Below, one piece after another: positions 5,089-14,035 of a DNA stretch of 17,849 nucleotides. The DNA comes from Bacteroidales bacterium (GTDB lineage: Bacteria; Bacteroidota; Bacteroidia; Bacteroidales; UBA7960). How positions within the stretch are numbered: the stretch's first letter is position 1; each line of letters begins with the position of its first letter. The notes beneath the pieces were generated by a model, which worked only from the letters and a program-made list of their open reading frames with translations, was not told the origin of the DNA and made no database searches. The position numbers and the translations under genes were made by a program. The stretch is taken from positions 1-17,849 of the forward strand of contig SKTQ01000199.1 of the NCBI GenBank assembly GCA_007122505.1, written 5' to 3'.

Positions 5089-7971
5089 ATGGAATCATTT
5101 CTGAAGAAGCTTGTGGATCATATTTGGGAAACCCATGCCGGCAACCTGGGCGACCTGTGCATCGTAACACCCAACCGGCGGGCAGGATTATTTATCAGAA
5201 AATATATCACAGATAAGATCAATAAACCCACATGGGCTCCCGAGATTTTAAGCATCGAGGATTTTTTAAACAAAATTTCCGGACTCACCATCTGTGACCA
5301 CCTCACCTTGCTGTTTGAATTTTATACAGTTTATCAGTCACTGGAAAAGGACAAGGCTGATGAACCGGAAGCGTTTTTCTCGTGGGCACCTGCCCTCCTT
5401 CGCGATTTTGACGACATTGACAATGCCCTTGCAGAACCCGGAAAATTATATGCATACCTGGAAGACATCCGTTATATCGACACCTGGAACCCCGATGGCA
5501 GTGAACTGACCGATTTCCAAAAAAATTACCTTTCTTTCATCAAAAAACTAAAAACTTACCACAAGGCGCTCAAAGTACACCTGACCGGAAAAAATATGGG
5601 ATGGCAGGGCCTTTCATCCAGGCTGGCTGCACAAAAGCTCAGCGGTGAAAAGCCTGACATCCCATGGGAGCATGTGATTTTTGCCGGCTTCAATGCCCTT
5701 AGCCAGGCCGAGGAAACCATTATCGGCGCATTGTTAAGCAAAAACGCCGCAACATATATTCCTGATACCGATCCTTTCTATATCGATGACCCCGCCCATG
5801 AAGCAGGACGCTTCATCAGAAAGTACCGTTCACTTTTTGACCTGAAAACCATGGAGACGGGTGAAGACGGATTCCGCGATGACAAAAAAAACATCCGGAT
5901 ATTTGGTGTGGCGAAAAACGTAAACCAGGCCCGACTTGCTGGCAACCTGCTAAAGAATGAACCAGAACTCAGCACCGACGAAAACACCGCCGTGGTGCTC
6001 GCCAATGAAAACCTGCTGATTCCCACGCTAAATGCACTGCCCGGAGATATCCAGGGCCTGAATGTAACCATGGGCTACCCACTGGCGAAAACAAATATGT
6101 TCAGTTTTTTTGATGCATTGTTCCGGCTACACATGCGGGCTATCCTTCCAGTAAAGAACAACAGCGATCCATATGCTTTTTATCATAAGGATGTGCTGGT
6201 TTTGTTGTCGCACAGCAATAGCAGCCTTTTATGGGACCTTGAAAAGGGAGATGAAAAGATCTCCGGGATGCTCAAAAAACTAAATGCCTCGAACCGCAGC
6301 TTTGTAAGCTTTGATGAGCTGGTCGCCATGTCAGAAAATGACGATGCTTTTCAGGAAGCTTTCTCACTTCTGTTTGCCGATTGGCAAAATAATCCACACA
6401 AGGCTTTTGCCAGCCTGATCAGGCTCACCGAAAAATTCGACCTGTTATTCAGAGAAAAAGCCGGGAGGCAAGGTGGTGACATTATACAAACACCCTTTTT
6501 TACGGACTTTGAGTCGCTCTATTATTTTGGCAAGATATTCAGGCAGGTGATAAACCTCCTTTCCGGTTACCCTTTTTTGGGTTCTCTCCGCACGTTGTAC
6601 AAGTTATTCAGGCAAACGGCTTCTGAAACCAGCCTTTCATTTACGGGTGAGCCCCTGGAAGGCTTGCAAATCATGGGAATGCTGGAAACCAGGACCCTTG
6701 ATTTCGATCATGTGATTTTGTTATCAGCAAATGAAAACATTTTACCCCGGCCCAAAAGCAGCAACTCCTTTATCCCTTATGAGGTAAGAAAATCCTTTGG
6801 TTTGCGATTGTATCACGACCAGGATGCAATTTACGCCTACCATTTTTATCGCTTACTGCAAAGAGCCCGCAATATTTATATCATTTACAATACAGAAGCA
6901 CAAGATGCAGGAAGCAGCGAAAAAAGCAGATTCATTACACAGCTTCAATATGAATTGCCGGCATATAATTCAGGAATTCAGATTCATGAAGAGATTGTAT
7001 CACTACCCCCTCCCCTTGATTCAGGGGATCATGTAATCACTATCCCCAAAACACCGGACATCCAGCAGCGCCTTGATGAAATATCGGAAAAGGGATTTTC
7101 ACCTTCTGCCCTGAGCACTTACATCAATTGTCCCCTGCAATTTTATCTTGACCGGCTCGCACGTATTGACGAAGCGGAGGAAGTGGAGGAAACACTTGAA
7201 GCCCGCACCATTGGCAGTGTTGCCCATGGAGTACTGGAGAAATTATTTCAGCCCTGTATCGGGCAGGTACTTCGGAAAGAACACATCTCCGGAATGCAAG
7301 AACAGCTGGAAGCCACACTGAATAGCGAGTTTTCAAAAGAATACAAGGGAGGCGACACCACAAGGGGCAAAAACCTGTTGCTGTATCATCTTACCTTAAG
7401 ATATTTGGAGAATATTCTGAAAGCAGAGGCAGAGGCCATTGAAAAGGCAGCAGTCGATAACAAAATGATCACCATTCTGGCACTGGAGCAAGAATTGCAC
7501 ACCACCATCACACTGCATGAAGGAAGCAATAAAGAAAAAACGGTCCGGCTGAAGGGACTTGCCGACCGCATTGACACCATAGGAGGAGTGATCAGGGTTA
7601 TTGACTACAAAACCGGACGCATCGGGCCCTATGAACTGAGCTTCAAAGAGTGGGGCATTCCCTTTAACAAAAGCGACAAATCCAAAAACTTTCAGTTGCT
7701 GTTCTATGCATATATGTATAGTAAGATGAATGATGCGGAAGCAGACATTGAACCGGGCATCCTGTCATTGCGCAGTCCTGCCAAAGGATTACAAATAATG
7801 ACCCACCCGGGTGGGAAAGGCATTCTAAAAAAGGAGGATATCCGGGCCTTTGAAAGTGAACTGAAGATCTTATTAGAGAAGTTGCTTGATCCGGACATTC
7901 CGTTTGCTCAAACAGATGACAGTAGCAATTGTCAGTACTGTTTGTTCAGTAAGATGTGCCGCCGGTTTTAA
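5089..7971 (+). CDS. AddB-like PD-(D/E)XK nuclease family protein
   Basis: The 960-residue protein resembles AddB, the second subunit of the AddAB double-strand-break resection helicase-nuclease. The N-terminal region (about 1-620) keeps UvrD-like helicase architecture, with LCIVTPNRRAG near residue 23 and EGLQIMGMLETRTLDFDHVI near 524 followed by LLSANENILPRP. However, I see no GxxxxGKT/S Walker A near the start, so ATPase activity is doubtful. The C-terminal nuclease carries GSVAHGVLEKLF, LADRID at 824-829 and VIDYKTG at 837-843 (D839 and K841 of the PD-(D/E)XK site). A probable [4Fe-4S] set is C681 (INCPLQFY) with C948, C951 and C957 in CxxCx5C spacing, as in AddB. No addA is in the window. 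The ATG directly follows an octamer repeat. It is convergent with alaS, 33 nt apart. Confidence 0.85.
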   Translation: MESFLKKLVDHIWETHAGNLGDLCIVTPNRRAGLFIRKYITDKINKPTWAPEILSIEDFLNKISGLTICDHLTLLFEFYTVYQSLEKDKADEPEAFFSWAPALLRDFDDIDNALAEPGKLYAYLEDIRYIDTWNPDGSELTDFQKNYLSFIKKLKTYHKALKVHLTGKNMGWQGLSSRLAAQKLSGEKPDIPWEHVIFAGFNALSQAEETIIGALLSKNAATYIPDTDPFYIDDPAHEAGRFIRKYRSLFDLKTMETGEDGFRDDKKNIRIFGVAKNVNQARLAGNLLKNEPELSTDENTAVVLANENLLIPTLNALPGDIQGLNVTMGYPLAKTNMFSFFDALFRLHMRAILPVKNNSDPYAFYHKDVLVLLSHSNSSLLWDLEKGDEKISGMLKKLNASNRSFVSFDELVAMSENDDAFQEAFSLLFADWQNNPHKAFASLIRLTEKFDLLFREKAGRQGGDIIQTPFFTDFESLYYFGKIFRQVINLLSGYPFLGSLRTLYKLFRQTASETSLSFTGEPLEGLQIMGMLETRTLDFDHVILLSANENILPRPKSSNSFIPYEVRKSFGLRLYHDQDAIYAYHFYRLLQRARNIYIIYNTEAQDAGSSEKSRFITQLQYELPAYNSGIQIHEEIVSLPPPLDSGDHVITIPKTPDIQQRLDEISEKGFSPSALSTYINCPLQFYLDRLARIDEAEEVEETLEARTIGSVAHGVLEKLFQPCIGQVLRKEHISGMQEQLEATLNSEFSKEYKGGDTTRGKNLLLYHLTLRYLENILKAEAEAIEKAAVDNKMITILALEQELHTTITLHEGSNKEKTVRLKGLADRIDTIGGVIRVIDYKTGRIGPYELSFKEWGIPFNKSDKSKNFQLLFYAYMYSKMNDAEADIEPGILSLRSPAKGLQIMTHPGGKGILKKEDIRAFESELKILLEKLLDPDIPFAQTDDSSNCQYCLFSKMCRRF

Positions 7972-8004
7972 GATGAGCCGTTTGTTTCAAACAAGGTCAG
8001 CATA

Positions 8005-10623
8005 TCAGCCGATCATTTTCTTACTTTCTGCAAGCACTTTATCCAGACCATCGGCATCTGAGCCCCCTGCTGTGGCAAAAAACGGTTGACCGCCCCCTCC
8101 TCCTTTGATATGGTTTGCCAGGTTACGCACCATGTTACCGGCATGCAGGCCTTTCTGTTCAACGAGGTTTTCTGCGATCATGATGGTGATCCCGGGCTTG
8201 CCCTCCGATTCGTGGGCAATTACCAGGAAGAGATCATCCACTTTGCCTTTAAGCTTGAAAGCCAAGTCTTTGGCCGCTTTTGCATCCATTGAAACACGGG
8301 TTCCGATATAGTTGACACCACTGATGTTTTCCGCGTTGCCTGCAAGATGATCCACCATTTGCTGAAGCTGCTGTTGCTGCATGGCAACCAGCTCTTTTTT
8401 CATGGCTTCGTTGTGTTCCAGTACCTGGCCCAGGGCTTTTATGCTGTCTTTGGGATGTTTCAAAAGTTCCTTCAGGCTATTCAGCTCGTCAATCTTTGAT
8501 TGGATAAACTCCTCAGCAGCACGTCCGGTAACTGCTTCAACCCTTCTGATCCCGGCGGCAATGGCGCTTTCGGAAACAATGGCAAACAGCCCGATCTGTC
8601 CTGTGGCCTTCACGTGGGTGCCACCACAAAGCTCAGATGAGAAGGCATTGTCAAATGCAACAACACGCACCTTTTCTCCGTATTTTTCTCCAAAAAGCGC
8701 TGTTGCACCCATCTGCTCCGCCTCTTCCATACTTAAATCACGATGTTCCTCCATGGAAATATTTTCCCTGATTTTCTCATTAACCAGACGCTCCACAGCC
8801 AGTATTTCACCGTAGGTCATTTTGCCAAAATGGGAAAAGTCAAAACGGAGACGCTGATCGTCAACCAATGAGCCCTTTTGCTGAACATGACTACCCAGAA
8901 CAGTTTTCAATGCTGAATGCAGTAAGTGGGTTGCCGTATGGTTGTTTTCTGTAAGCAAACGCTTGGTTGAATCGACAACTGCCGTAAACGTACCCGTTAA
9001 TTCGGCGGGTATATCTGGCATGAGGTGGATAGAAAGGTTATTCTCTTTGCGGGTATCAATGACCGGATATCGCTCTCCATTTAGAGTCAAAAAGCCGCGA
9101 TCACCCACCTGCCCGCCTGACTCGGCGTAAAAAGGTGTTTGATCAAGCACCACCTGGTACAGGGTTTTCCCTTTTGCATCTACTTTTCGGTACTTCACCA
9201 CCGACACCTCGGCTTCGAGTTTTTCATAACCCAGGAAAACCGTATCTTCTGTCCGTTGCTTAAGTTCAATCCAGTCTCCTGCATCCACAACAGCCGCCGC
9301 ACGGCTACGCTCTTTTTGTCCGCTCATCCCCTCTTCAAAGCCTTTAAGGTCAACAGTCCATCCCTGTTCCCTGGCCATCAGCATAGTCAGGTCGATCGGA
9401 AAACCATAGGTGTCAAACAACTCAAAGGCAAATTTGCCGGGTATAACCTTCTTATCAGGATGTGCGTGAATAAACTGTTCAAACTTTTGTATCCCAACTG
9501 ACAGGGTGCGAAGGAACGTTTGCTCTTCCTCGGCAATCACTTTGGTGATCAGTTCCTGCTGGGCTTTCAGCTCGGGAAAAGCTCCGCCCATGTGATTTAC
9601 CAGATCATTAACCAGCAGGTTTACAAAGGGTTCGCGAAAACCAAGGAAGGTATAACCATAGCGGATGCCTCTGCGCAAAATGCGACGAATAACATATCCT
9701 GCCTTATTGTTTGAAGGAAGCTCACCATCGGCAATGGCAAAGGAAACAGCACGTAAATGGTCGGCCACCACACGCATGGCCACATCGGCTTCGGCATTGT
9801 CACCGTATGCAATACCCGAAAGTACCTGCAATTTTTCAATATAGGGAAGAAAAACGTCGGTGTCGTAATTTGATTGCTTGTTTTGAAGAACCATACAGAG
9901 GCGTTCAAAACCCATACCCGTATCAACATGCTTTGCAGGCAGAGACTTTAACTTCCCGTCCGACATCCTGTTGAAGGCAATAAACACCAGGTTCCAGATT
10001 TCGATCACCAGTGGGTGGTCTGTATTTACAAGTGCAGCACCATCAATCGCCTGCCGCGCTTTTTCATCGCGGATGTCCACGTGAACTTCGGAGCATGGGC
10101 CACACGGTCCGGTGTCACCCATCTCCCAAAAGTTATCTTTCTTTGAACCAAACAATATCCGCTCTTCAGGTACAAAAGGTTTCCACAGGTCATACGCTTC
10201 ATGATCGGCTTCCAGCCCATCATCGGGTGAACCTTCAAAAACGGTCACGTACAAACGATCTTTGTCGATCCCATAAGTTTCGGTGAGCAGCTCCCACGCC
10301 CAGGCAATGGCTTCCTTCTTGAAATAATCACCAAAACTCCAGTTGCCAAGCATTTCAAACATGGTATGGTGGTAAGTGTCATGGCCAACTTCTTCCAGAT
10401 CATTGTGCTTGCCTGAAACACGCAGACATTTTTGTGAATTCGCAACACGAACATGTGAAGGTGTGGAATTGTCAAGAAAAATATCCTTAAACTGGTTCAT
10501 GCCCGCATTGGTAAACATTAGTGTAGGATCATTCCTCATCACCATGGGGGCCGACCGGTAGATTTCATGGCCTTTGTCCTTGAAAAACTGAAGAAAAGCC
10601 TGGCGTATTTCTGAAGAATTCAT
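8005..10623 (-). CDS. alaS: alanyl-tRNA synthetase
   Basis: AlaRS charges tRNA-Ala with alanine and hydrolyses mischarged Ser- or Gly-tRNA-Ala. The 872-residue product has full family length. The class II aminoacylation core starts at once (IRQAFLQFFKDKGHEIYRSA, then DPTLMFTNAGMNQFKD). The editing domain has the zinc ligands H562 and H566 (HTATHLLH) and C666 and H670 (CGGTHV), at nearly the same positions as in E. coli AlaRS. The C-terminal C-Ala/DHHA1 domain ends in a glycine-rich GGGGGQPFFATAGG segment that binds the tRNA elbow. Nothing is missing. The gene is divergent from the M23 peptidase gene, with a -7 promoter candidate 32 nt upstream of the ATG. Confidence 0.98.
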   Translation of the reverse strand: MNSSEIRQAFLQFFKDKGHEIYRSAPMVMRNDPTLMFTNAGMNQFKDIFLDNSTPSHVRVANSQKCLRVSGKHNDLEEVGHDTYHHTMFEMLGNWSFGDYFKKEAIAWAWELLTETYGIDKDRLYVTVFEGSPDDGLEADHEAYDLWKPFVPEERILFGSKKDNFWEMGDTGPCGPCSEVHVDIRDEKARQAIDGAALVNTDHPLVIEIWNLVFIAFNRMSDGKLKSLPAKHVDTGMGFERLCMVLQNKQSNYDTDVFLPYIEKLQVLSGIAYGDNAEADVAMRVVADHLRAVSFAIADGELPSNNKAGYVIRRILRRGIRYGYTFLGFREPFVNLLVNDLVNHMGGAFPELKAQQELITKVIAEEEQTFLRTLSVGIQKFEQFIHAHPDKKVIPGKFAFELFDTYGFPIDLTMLMAREQGWTVDLKGFEEGMSGQKERSRAAAVVDAGDWIELKQRTEDTVFLGYEKLEAEVSVVKYRKVDAKGKTLYQVVLDQTPFYAESGGQVGDRGFLTLNGERYPVIDTRKENNLSIHLMPDIPAELTGTFTAVVDSTKRLLTENNHTATHLLHSALKTVLGSHVQQKGSLVDDQRLRFDFSHFGKMTYGEILAVERLVNEKIRENISMEEHRDLSMEEAEQMGATALFGEKYGEKVRVVAFDNAFSSELCGGTHVKATGQIGLFAIVSESAIAAGIRRVEAVTGRAAEEFIQSKIDELNSLKELLKHPKDSIKALGQVLEHNEAMKKELVAMQQQQLQQMVDHLAGNAENISGVNYIGTRVSMDAKAAKDLAFKLKGKVDDLFLVIAHESEGKPGITIMIAENLVEQKGLHAGNMVRNLANHIKGGGGGQPFFATAGGSDADGLDKVLAESKKMIG

Positions 10624-10654
10624 TGAAAAAAATATTTTTTTTAATTTTAGGTGT

Positions 10655-10662
10655 CAAAATTA
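10655..10662 (-). promoter_or_regulatory. -7 promoter element for alaS
   Basis: On the minus strand this reads TAATTTTG, an exact TAnnTTTG match, leaving a predicted leader of about 26 nt to the alaS ATG. It lies only 12 nt from the plus-strand -7 candidate of the divergent peptidase gene, so the two promoters would overlap and RNA polymerase binding could be mutually exclusive. No -33 TTTG is seen. Confidence 0.45.
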
Positions 10663-10674
10663 CATGATTTTTTT

Positions 10675-10682
10675 TAGTTTTG
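10675..10682 (+). promoter_or_regulatory. -7 promoter element for the M23 peptidase gene
   Basis: TAGTTTTG matches TAnnTTTG. A start about 6 nt downstream would give a leader of about 85 nt before the ATG at 10773. The surrounding DNA is very T-rich, so a chance match is possible. No -33 element is found at normal spacing. Confidence 0.4.
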
Positions 10683-10772
10683 TAGAATGGTGTAGTGTTT
10701 TCAAGCAAAGCTCAGTTTATGAAACCGCTTTGATCCAACTCTTTTTTCCAGAAACCGATCAAATTAACGTGT

Positions 10773-11744
10773 ATGAGTAAAATTCAATACCGTTTTAACA
10801 CAAAATCACTTTCGGTAGAGCGAGTTAACAAGACGTTTAAAGACAGGTTAAAAGTCTTGCTTCGTTATGTGCTTGCCGGATTGGTATTTTCAGTAATCGT
10901 TCTGATTATTGGATTTACCTTTTTTGAGTCACCCAAAGAGCGTATTCTAAAGCGGGAAATAGACCAGTTCAAACTACAGTATCAACTGCTAAATGACAGG
11001 ATCAACGTCTTTGAAAACATTCTCGCTGATATGCAGGAGCGTGACGACAACATTTACCGTGTGATTTTTGAAGCCGACCCCATTCCCAGGCCCATTCGTG
11101 ATGCTGCATTTGGTGGTACCGACCGCTATGCGCATCTGGCCGGATACCAGAACAGCGAACTGATGTCGCGAACATTGCAACGTATTGACCAGCTGGCCAG
11201 CCAGCTCTATGTGCAATCCAAGTCTTATGATGAAGTATTCCAGATGGCCCTGAACAAGGCGGATATGCTGTCATCCATTCCTGCTATCGTACCTGTAGAG
11301 CTGAACAACAGGACCCGGCTCAGCTCGGGTTACGGTATGCGCATACACCCCATCTACAAAACCATGCGCATGCATCATGGCGTTGATTTTACCGCCGAGA
11401 TCGGCACCCCCATTTATTCGCCTGGTAATGGTATTGTCACAAGGGCCGAAAGAAACCGCCATGGCTACGGCCTTCTCATTGAAATTGATCATGGATACGG
11501 ATATGTGACGCGCTATGCCCATCTTAGCAAAATGGAAGTAAGGACAGGGCAGGAAGTGGTCAGGGGAGAGATCATCGGAAGAGTAGGCAATACCGGCAGC
11601 TCAACAGCCCCCCATCTTCACTACGAAGTACACCGCAACGGCAGAACAGTCAACCCTGTCTATTACTTCTTCAACGATCTTAGTCCCGAAGAGTTCGAAA
11701 TTATTATCGAACGCGCATCACGCGTCAATCAATCACTGTCATAA
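10773..11744 (+). CDS. membrane-anchored M23 peptidoglycan endopeptidase
   Basis: The 323-residue protein has a short basic cytoplasmic tail, one transmembrane helix (residues about 31-50) and a probable coiled coil (about 55-95). An LytM/M23 domain follows from about 178 to 297. The active site is complete: zinc ligands H201 and D205 in HHGVDF, H250 in YAHLSK, and H281 and H283 in APHLHYE. Such enzymes cut peptide cross-links in periplasmic peptidoglycan, or activate amidases when degenerate; here the intact residues argue for an active enzyme. It has the inner-membrane topology of MepM-like proteins but no clear LysM domain. In many Bacteroidetes an M23 gene of this type lies next to alaS, as here. 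It is convergent with the propeller lipoprotein gene, 74 nt away. Confidence 0.93.
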   Translation: MSKIQYRFNTKSLSVERVNKTFKDRLKVLLRYVLAGLVFSVIVLIIGFTFFESPKERILKREIDQFKLQYQLLNDRINVFENILADMQERDDNIYRVIFEADPIPRPIRDAAFGGTDRYAHLAGYQNSELMSRTLQRIDQLASQLYVQSKSYDEVFQMALNKADMLSSIPAIVPVELNNRTRLSSGYGMRIHPIYKTMRMHHGVDFTAEIGTPIYSPGNGIVTRAERNRHGYGLLIEIDHGYGYVTRYAHLSKMEVRTGQEVVRGEIIGRVGNTGSSTAPHLHYEVHRNGRTVNPVYYFFNDLSPEEFEIIIERASRVNQSLS

Positions 11745-11818
11745 AAACCGACAAACCGGATTAAACCGGCACCAACTTCACCCATTTATTCAAGCATTCA
11801 TTGCCTGATAACAGGTTG

Positions 11819-13507
11819 TCATTCTATGCTTAGCCTGTAGATTTCCCGCCCGCGCGATCCAATAACCACCCTGTTGCCCCACACCACGGGCGAAGCTTCA
11901 AAATTCCGGCCAAGCCTCCGGCGATAAAGAATTCGGCCATCCCGGCCATCAAGCAAATAGACATTCCCCTCCACATCACCGGTGAAAATAAACAGATCTC
12001 CAAACTCATTATACAAGGCAACCGGCGATGACCAGCTGTAAGCACTCAGCAGTGTCCTGTAAACAATATCCCCGGTCTGCTTGTGGAAAGCAATCAGCTC
12101 ACCCGCTCCATCCTCAGTGGTATGGGCAAAATTGGAAACAATGATATCAGCCGCATTATTCCTGCCGGCCAAAGGCGTGGAAAACATCCCCCCGTCAAAC
12201 ATCCTGCCGGCATGTGACACAAGGAAGGCTTCGATCTTCTGTTCCCATAAAGCCTCCCCGTTCAGGCCATTGATCTTTACAAATCGCGCGTAACCCTCAT
12301 CACCTTGCATGTCCACCTGGCTGCCGGTATATATATATGGTATCTCATCTTCCACCTCAATCACAATAGTGGCATCTGTATCATCCATATTGTCGTACAT
12401 CCATACAGGCTGCAAGGTCAGCAAGTTGATGCACAGAATATTCCCGTGATTGTCACCAAAGTATCCGTAATTTTTGTAAACAGCCAGGCTCGATTCAATG
12501 CCGGGGCCGGATCTGCCACGAAGCCTGTAAACCATCTTTGCCACAAGGGATATTTCATCGTCGTCAATGTAAAACTGATAAAGCACCCCATTCTCTCCCG
12601 GCCAGTAGAGAAAGTCGCCAACCAGCAAAGGACTGCTGTCGAAAGCTCCCCAACGCCTGTAAGCCACCGGGTCATTATGCCCGGAATAGAAAAAGACAGG
12701 CGCATGGCGATGCAAATCAATTATGTTGATGCCAAACGATTCTTCATCATGAGGAACACCGCTGCCGACATAAAGCAAACCATTCAGCCGGGGGTCCAGG
12801 CTTGGTGTACCTTTGATGGGGTTATGGGTAGGAATGGGCGGACGGGTTTCCGTGCCATCCTCAAAATCAAGAAAAAAAACAGTCCCTGAAAGAGAGCCTG
12901 CAATAACTTCCAGGGCATCCTGCTTCTTTTTGAAGGTTATGTCAAGCAAGGAATATTCCTCTCTGGTCTCTCCGGGCCATTTCACAATCAGGGGCTGACC
13001 GGTCCAGCCCAACCCGCCGCCCCACATCCCGTACTGAGTGCGAGTGGTGTCATAATCTGTGGTATAAACCCAGTCAACATTTACCTGTTGGGGAACGCCC
13101 CGGACAAAACCCGACACGGGCATGTCGCGCCTGAAGCTTCCGCGAAAAGTAAGAACACCCAGGCCCGGGTCATAATCATCACACATCAGGCGACCCCGTT
13201 CATACAAATCATCAGTATAATGTATCACGCGATATTCTAGGTCCTTCAAACTCTCATGGATAATATTGCCCGGCAACAGGCGTCCGAAAAAACAAGGTGT
13301 CCCGGATTTTGCAGACAGGTAATCATTAAGTAACAGGCCTTGCTGCTGAAAGTGGTGTATTCGTGGCCCAGGCATCCTGAGTTCAATGCGCGGAATGGTG
13401 TCATTGGCATGATAAGAAAGCGGCAATTGCGGACTTTTTACCGTACAAGCAAAAAAAAATATGCCGGTTGCCAAAAATAAATATCGAAGCGAAAAAGCCA
13501 TAATCAA
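11819..13507 (-). CDS. PQQ-type beta-propeller lipoprotein
   Basis: The 562-residue protein begins with a lipoprotein signal peptide: hydrophobic residues 5-20, then FFFAC with C21 as the lipidated cysteine. An ATG two codons later (MAFSLRY) is an equally possible start. Several repeats resemble PQQ-like/WD-type propeller blades, for example GSLSGTVFFLDFEDGTE, ESSLAVYKNYGYFGDNHGNI, KINGLNGEALWEQK and GDVEGNVYLLDGRDGRI. No dehydrogenase-specific PQQ residues could be identified, so I regard it as a scaffold or binding propeller rather than an enzyme. The residues after C21 (TVKSP) lack the acidic lipoprotein export signal of surface-exposed Bacteroidetes lipoproteins, which suggests it faces the periplasm. 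The gene stands alone on the minus strand between the M23 and merR genes, with its own -7 candidate at 13554-13561. Its function is unknown. Confidence 0.82.
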   Translation of the reverse strand: MIMAFSLRYLFLATGIFFFACTVKSPQLPLSYHANDTIPRIELRMPGPRIHHFQQQGLLLNDYLSAKSGTPCFFGRLLPGNIIHESLKDLEYRVIHYTDDLYERGRLMCDDYDPGLGVLTFRGSFRRDMPVSGFVRGVPQQVNVDWVYTTDYDTTRTQYGMWGGGLGWTGQPLIVKWPGETREEYSLLDITFKKKQDALEVIAGSLSGTVFFLDFEDGTETRPPIPTHNPIKGTPSLDPRLNGLLYVGSGVPHDEESFGINIIDLHRHAPVFFYSGHNDPVAYRRWGAFDSSPLLVGDFLYWPGENGVLYQFYIDDDEISLVAKMVYRLRGRSGPGIESSLAVYKNYGYFGDNHGNILCINLLTLQPVWMYDNMDDTDATIVIEVEDEIPYIYTGSQVDMQGDEGYARFVKINGLNGEALWEQKIEAFLVSHAGRMFDGGMFSTPLAGRNNAADIIVSNFAHTTEDGAGELIAFHKQTGDIVYRTLLSAYSWSSPVALYNEFGDLFIFTGDVEGNVYLLDGRDGRILYRRRLGRNFEASPVVWGNRVVIGSRGREIYRLSIE

Positions 13508-13553
13508 TAATTAATTCCCATATTGCAGAGGCCTGAACTCCCGCACAGCAAGG

Positions 13554-13561
13554 CAAAAATA
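13554..13561 (-). promoter_or_regulatory. -7 promoter element for the propeller lipoprotein gene
   Basis: The minus-strand sequence is TATTTTTG followed by C, an exact TAnnTTTG match. It predicts a leader of about 40 nt before the ATG at 13507. No clear -33 element is seen. Confidence 0.5.
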
Positions 13562-13636
13562 TGCTTTTTGTCAAATAAACCGAAAAAACAGGATCAATAA
13601 AGCATAGATTTTTTTCCTGTAGCTGGTTCTTTTTTT

Positions 13637-13644
13637 TATTTTTG
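13637..13644 (+). promoter_or_regulatory. -7 promoter element for the merR-like gene
   Basis: TATTTTTG matches TAnnTTTG. It lies 20 nt before the GTG at 13665, leaving a leader of about 15 nt, and so supports that unusual start codon. It would drive the merR, MFS and hldD run. No -33 TTTG is present. Confidence 0.5.
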
Positions 13645-13664
13645 ATAAATTTTTCCAACAATAC

Positions 13665-14000
13665 GTGAAGTCAAACCAAAATAATACCGAAAGAATCTAT
13701 TACACCATCGGAGAGGTGGCAGGCATGTTCGGCGTGAACACATCCCTGATCCGTTTTTGGGAGAAGGAGTTTGACGTCATCAAGCCTCACAAAAACAAGA
13801 AGGGAAACCGCCTTTTTACACAAAAGGATGTTGACAACTTCCATATGATCTATCACCTGGTAAAAGAAAGGGGATATACCCTGAAAGGTGCCAACGAAAA
13901 AATCAAACGCCATGCAGATGACATCCAGAGGGATGTGGAGATTTTGAAAACGCTGAATAAAATGCGTGATTTTCTCATGGCATTAAAAAGTAAGTTATAA
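13665..14000 (+). CDS. small MerR-family transcriptional regulator
   Basis: The 111-residue protein has an N-terminal MerR winged-helix DNA-binding domain. The helix-turn-helix is at residues 13-35 (TIGEVAGMFGVNTSLIRFWEKEF), and the wing is at 36-52 with KGNRLFTQKDVD following. A helical region (about 75-111) probably dimerises as a coiled coil. There is no effector-binding domain and no cysteine cluster, so it is unlikely to sense metals or drugs in the classical way. I chose the GTG start because the HTH begins soon after it, no ATG precedes the domain, and a -7 element lies just upstream. It is divergent from the propeller lipoprotein gene and 35 nt upstream of the MFS gene, so it may control either or both. 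Confidence 0.88.
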   Translation: MKSNQNNTERIYYTIGEVAGMFGVNTSLIRFWEKEFDVIKPHKNKKGNRLFTQKDVDNFHMIYHLVKERGYTLKGANEKIKRHADDIQRDVEILKTLNKMRDFLMALKSKL

Positions 14001-14035
14001 ACCAAGTTCTCATCTATCCTGAAAAAAACAAATCT

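Noticed and set aside
7982..7994. TTGTT-TCA-AACAA inverted repeat between the AddB-like gene and alaS
   Set aside because: A shared terminator would fit the convergent layout, but the stem is only 5 A/T-rich pairs and has no T-tract on either strand.
8381..8815. 144-residue serine-rich open frame on the plus strand
   Set aside because: It is antisense to the alaS editing domain; its composition is that of a reverse-strand shadow.
11745..11818. possible bidirectional terminator between the M23 and propeller genes
   Set aside because: CCGG and CCTG/CAGG dyads are only 4 bp with no T-runs, too weak to call.
12305..12889. 194-residue open frame on the plus strand
   Set aside because: It lies wholly antisense inside the propeller lipoprotein gene, shows no recognisable motif, and has no promoter or family pattern.
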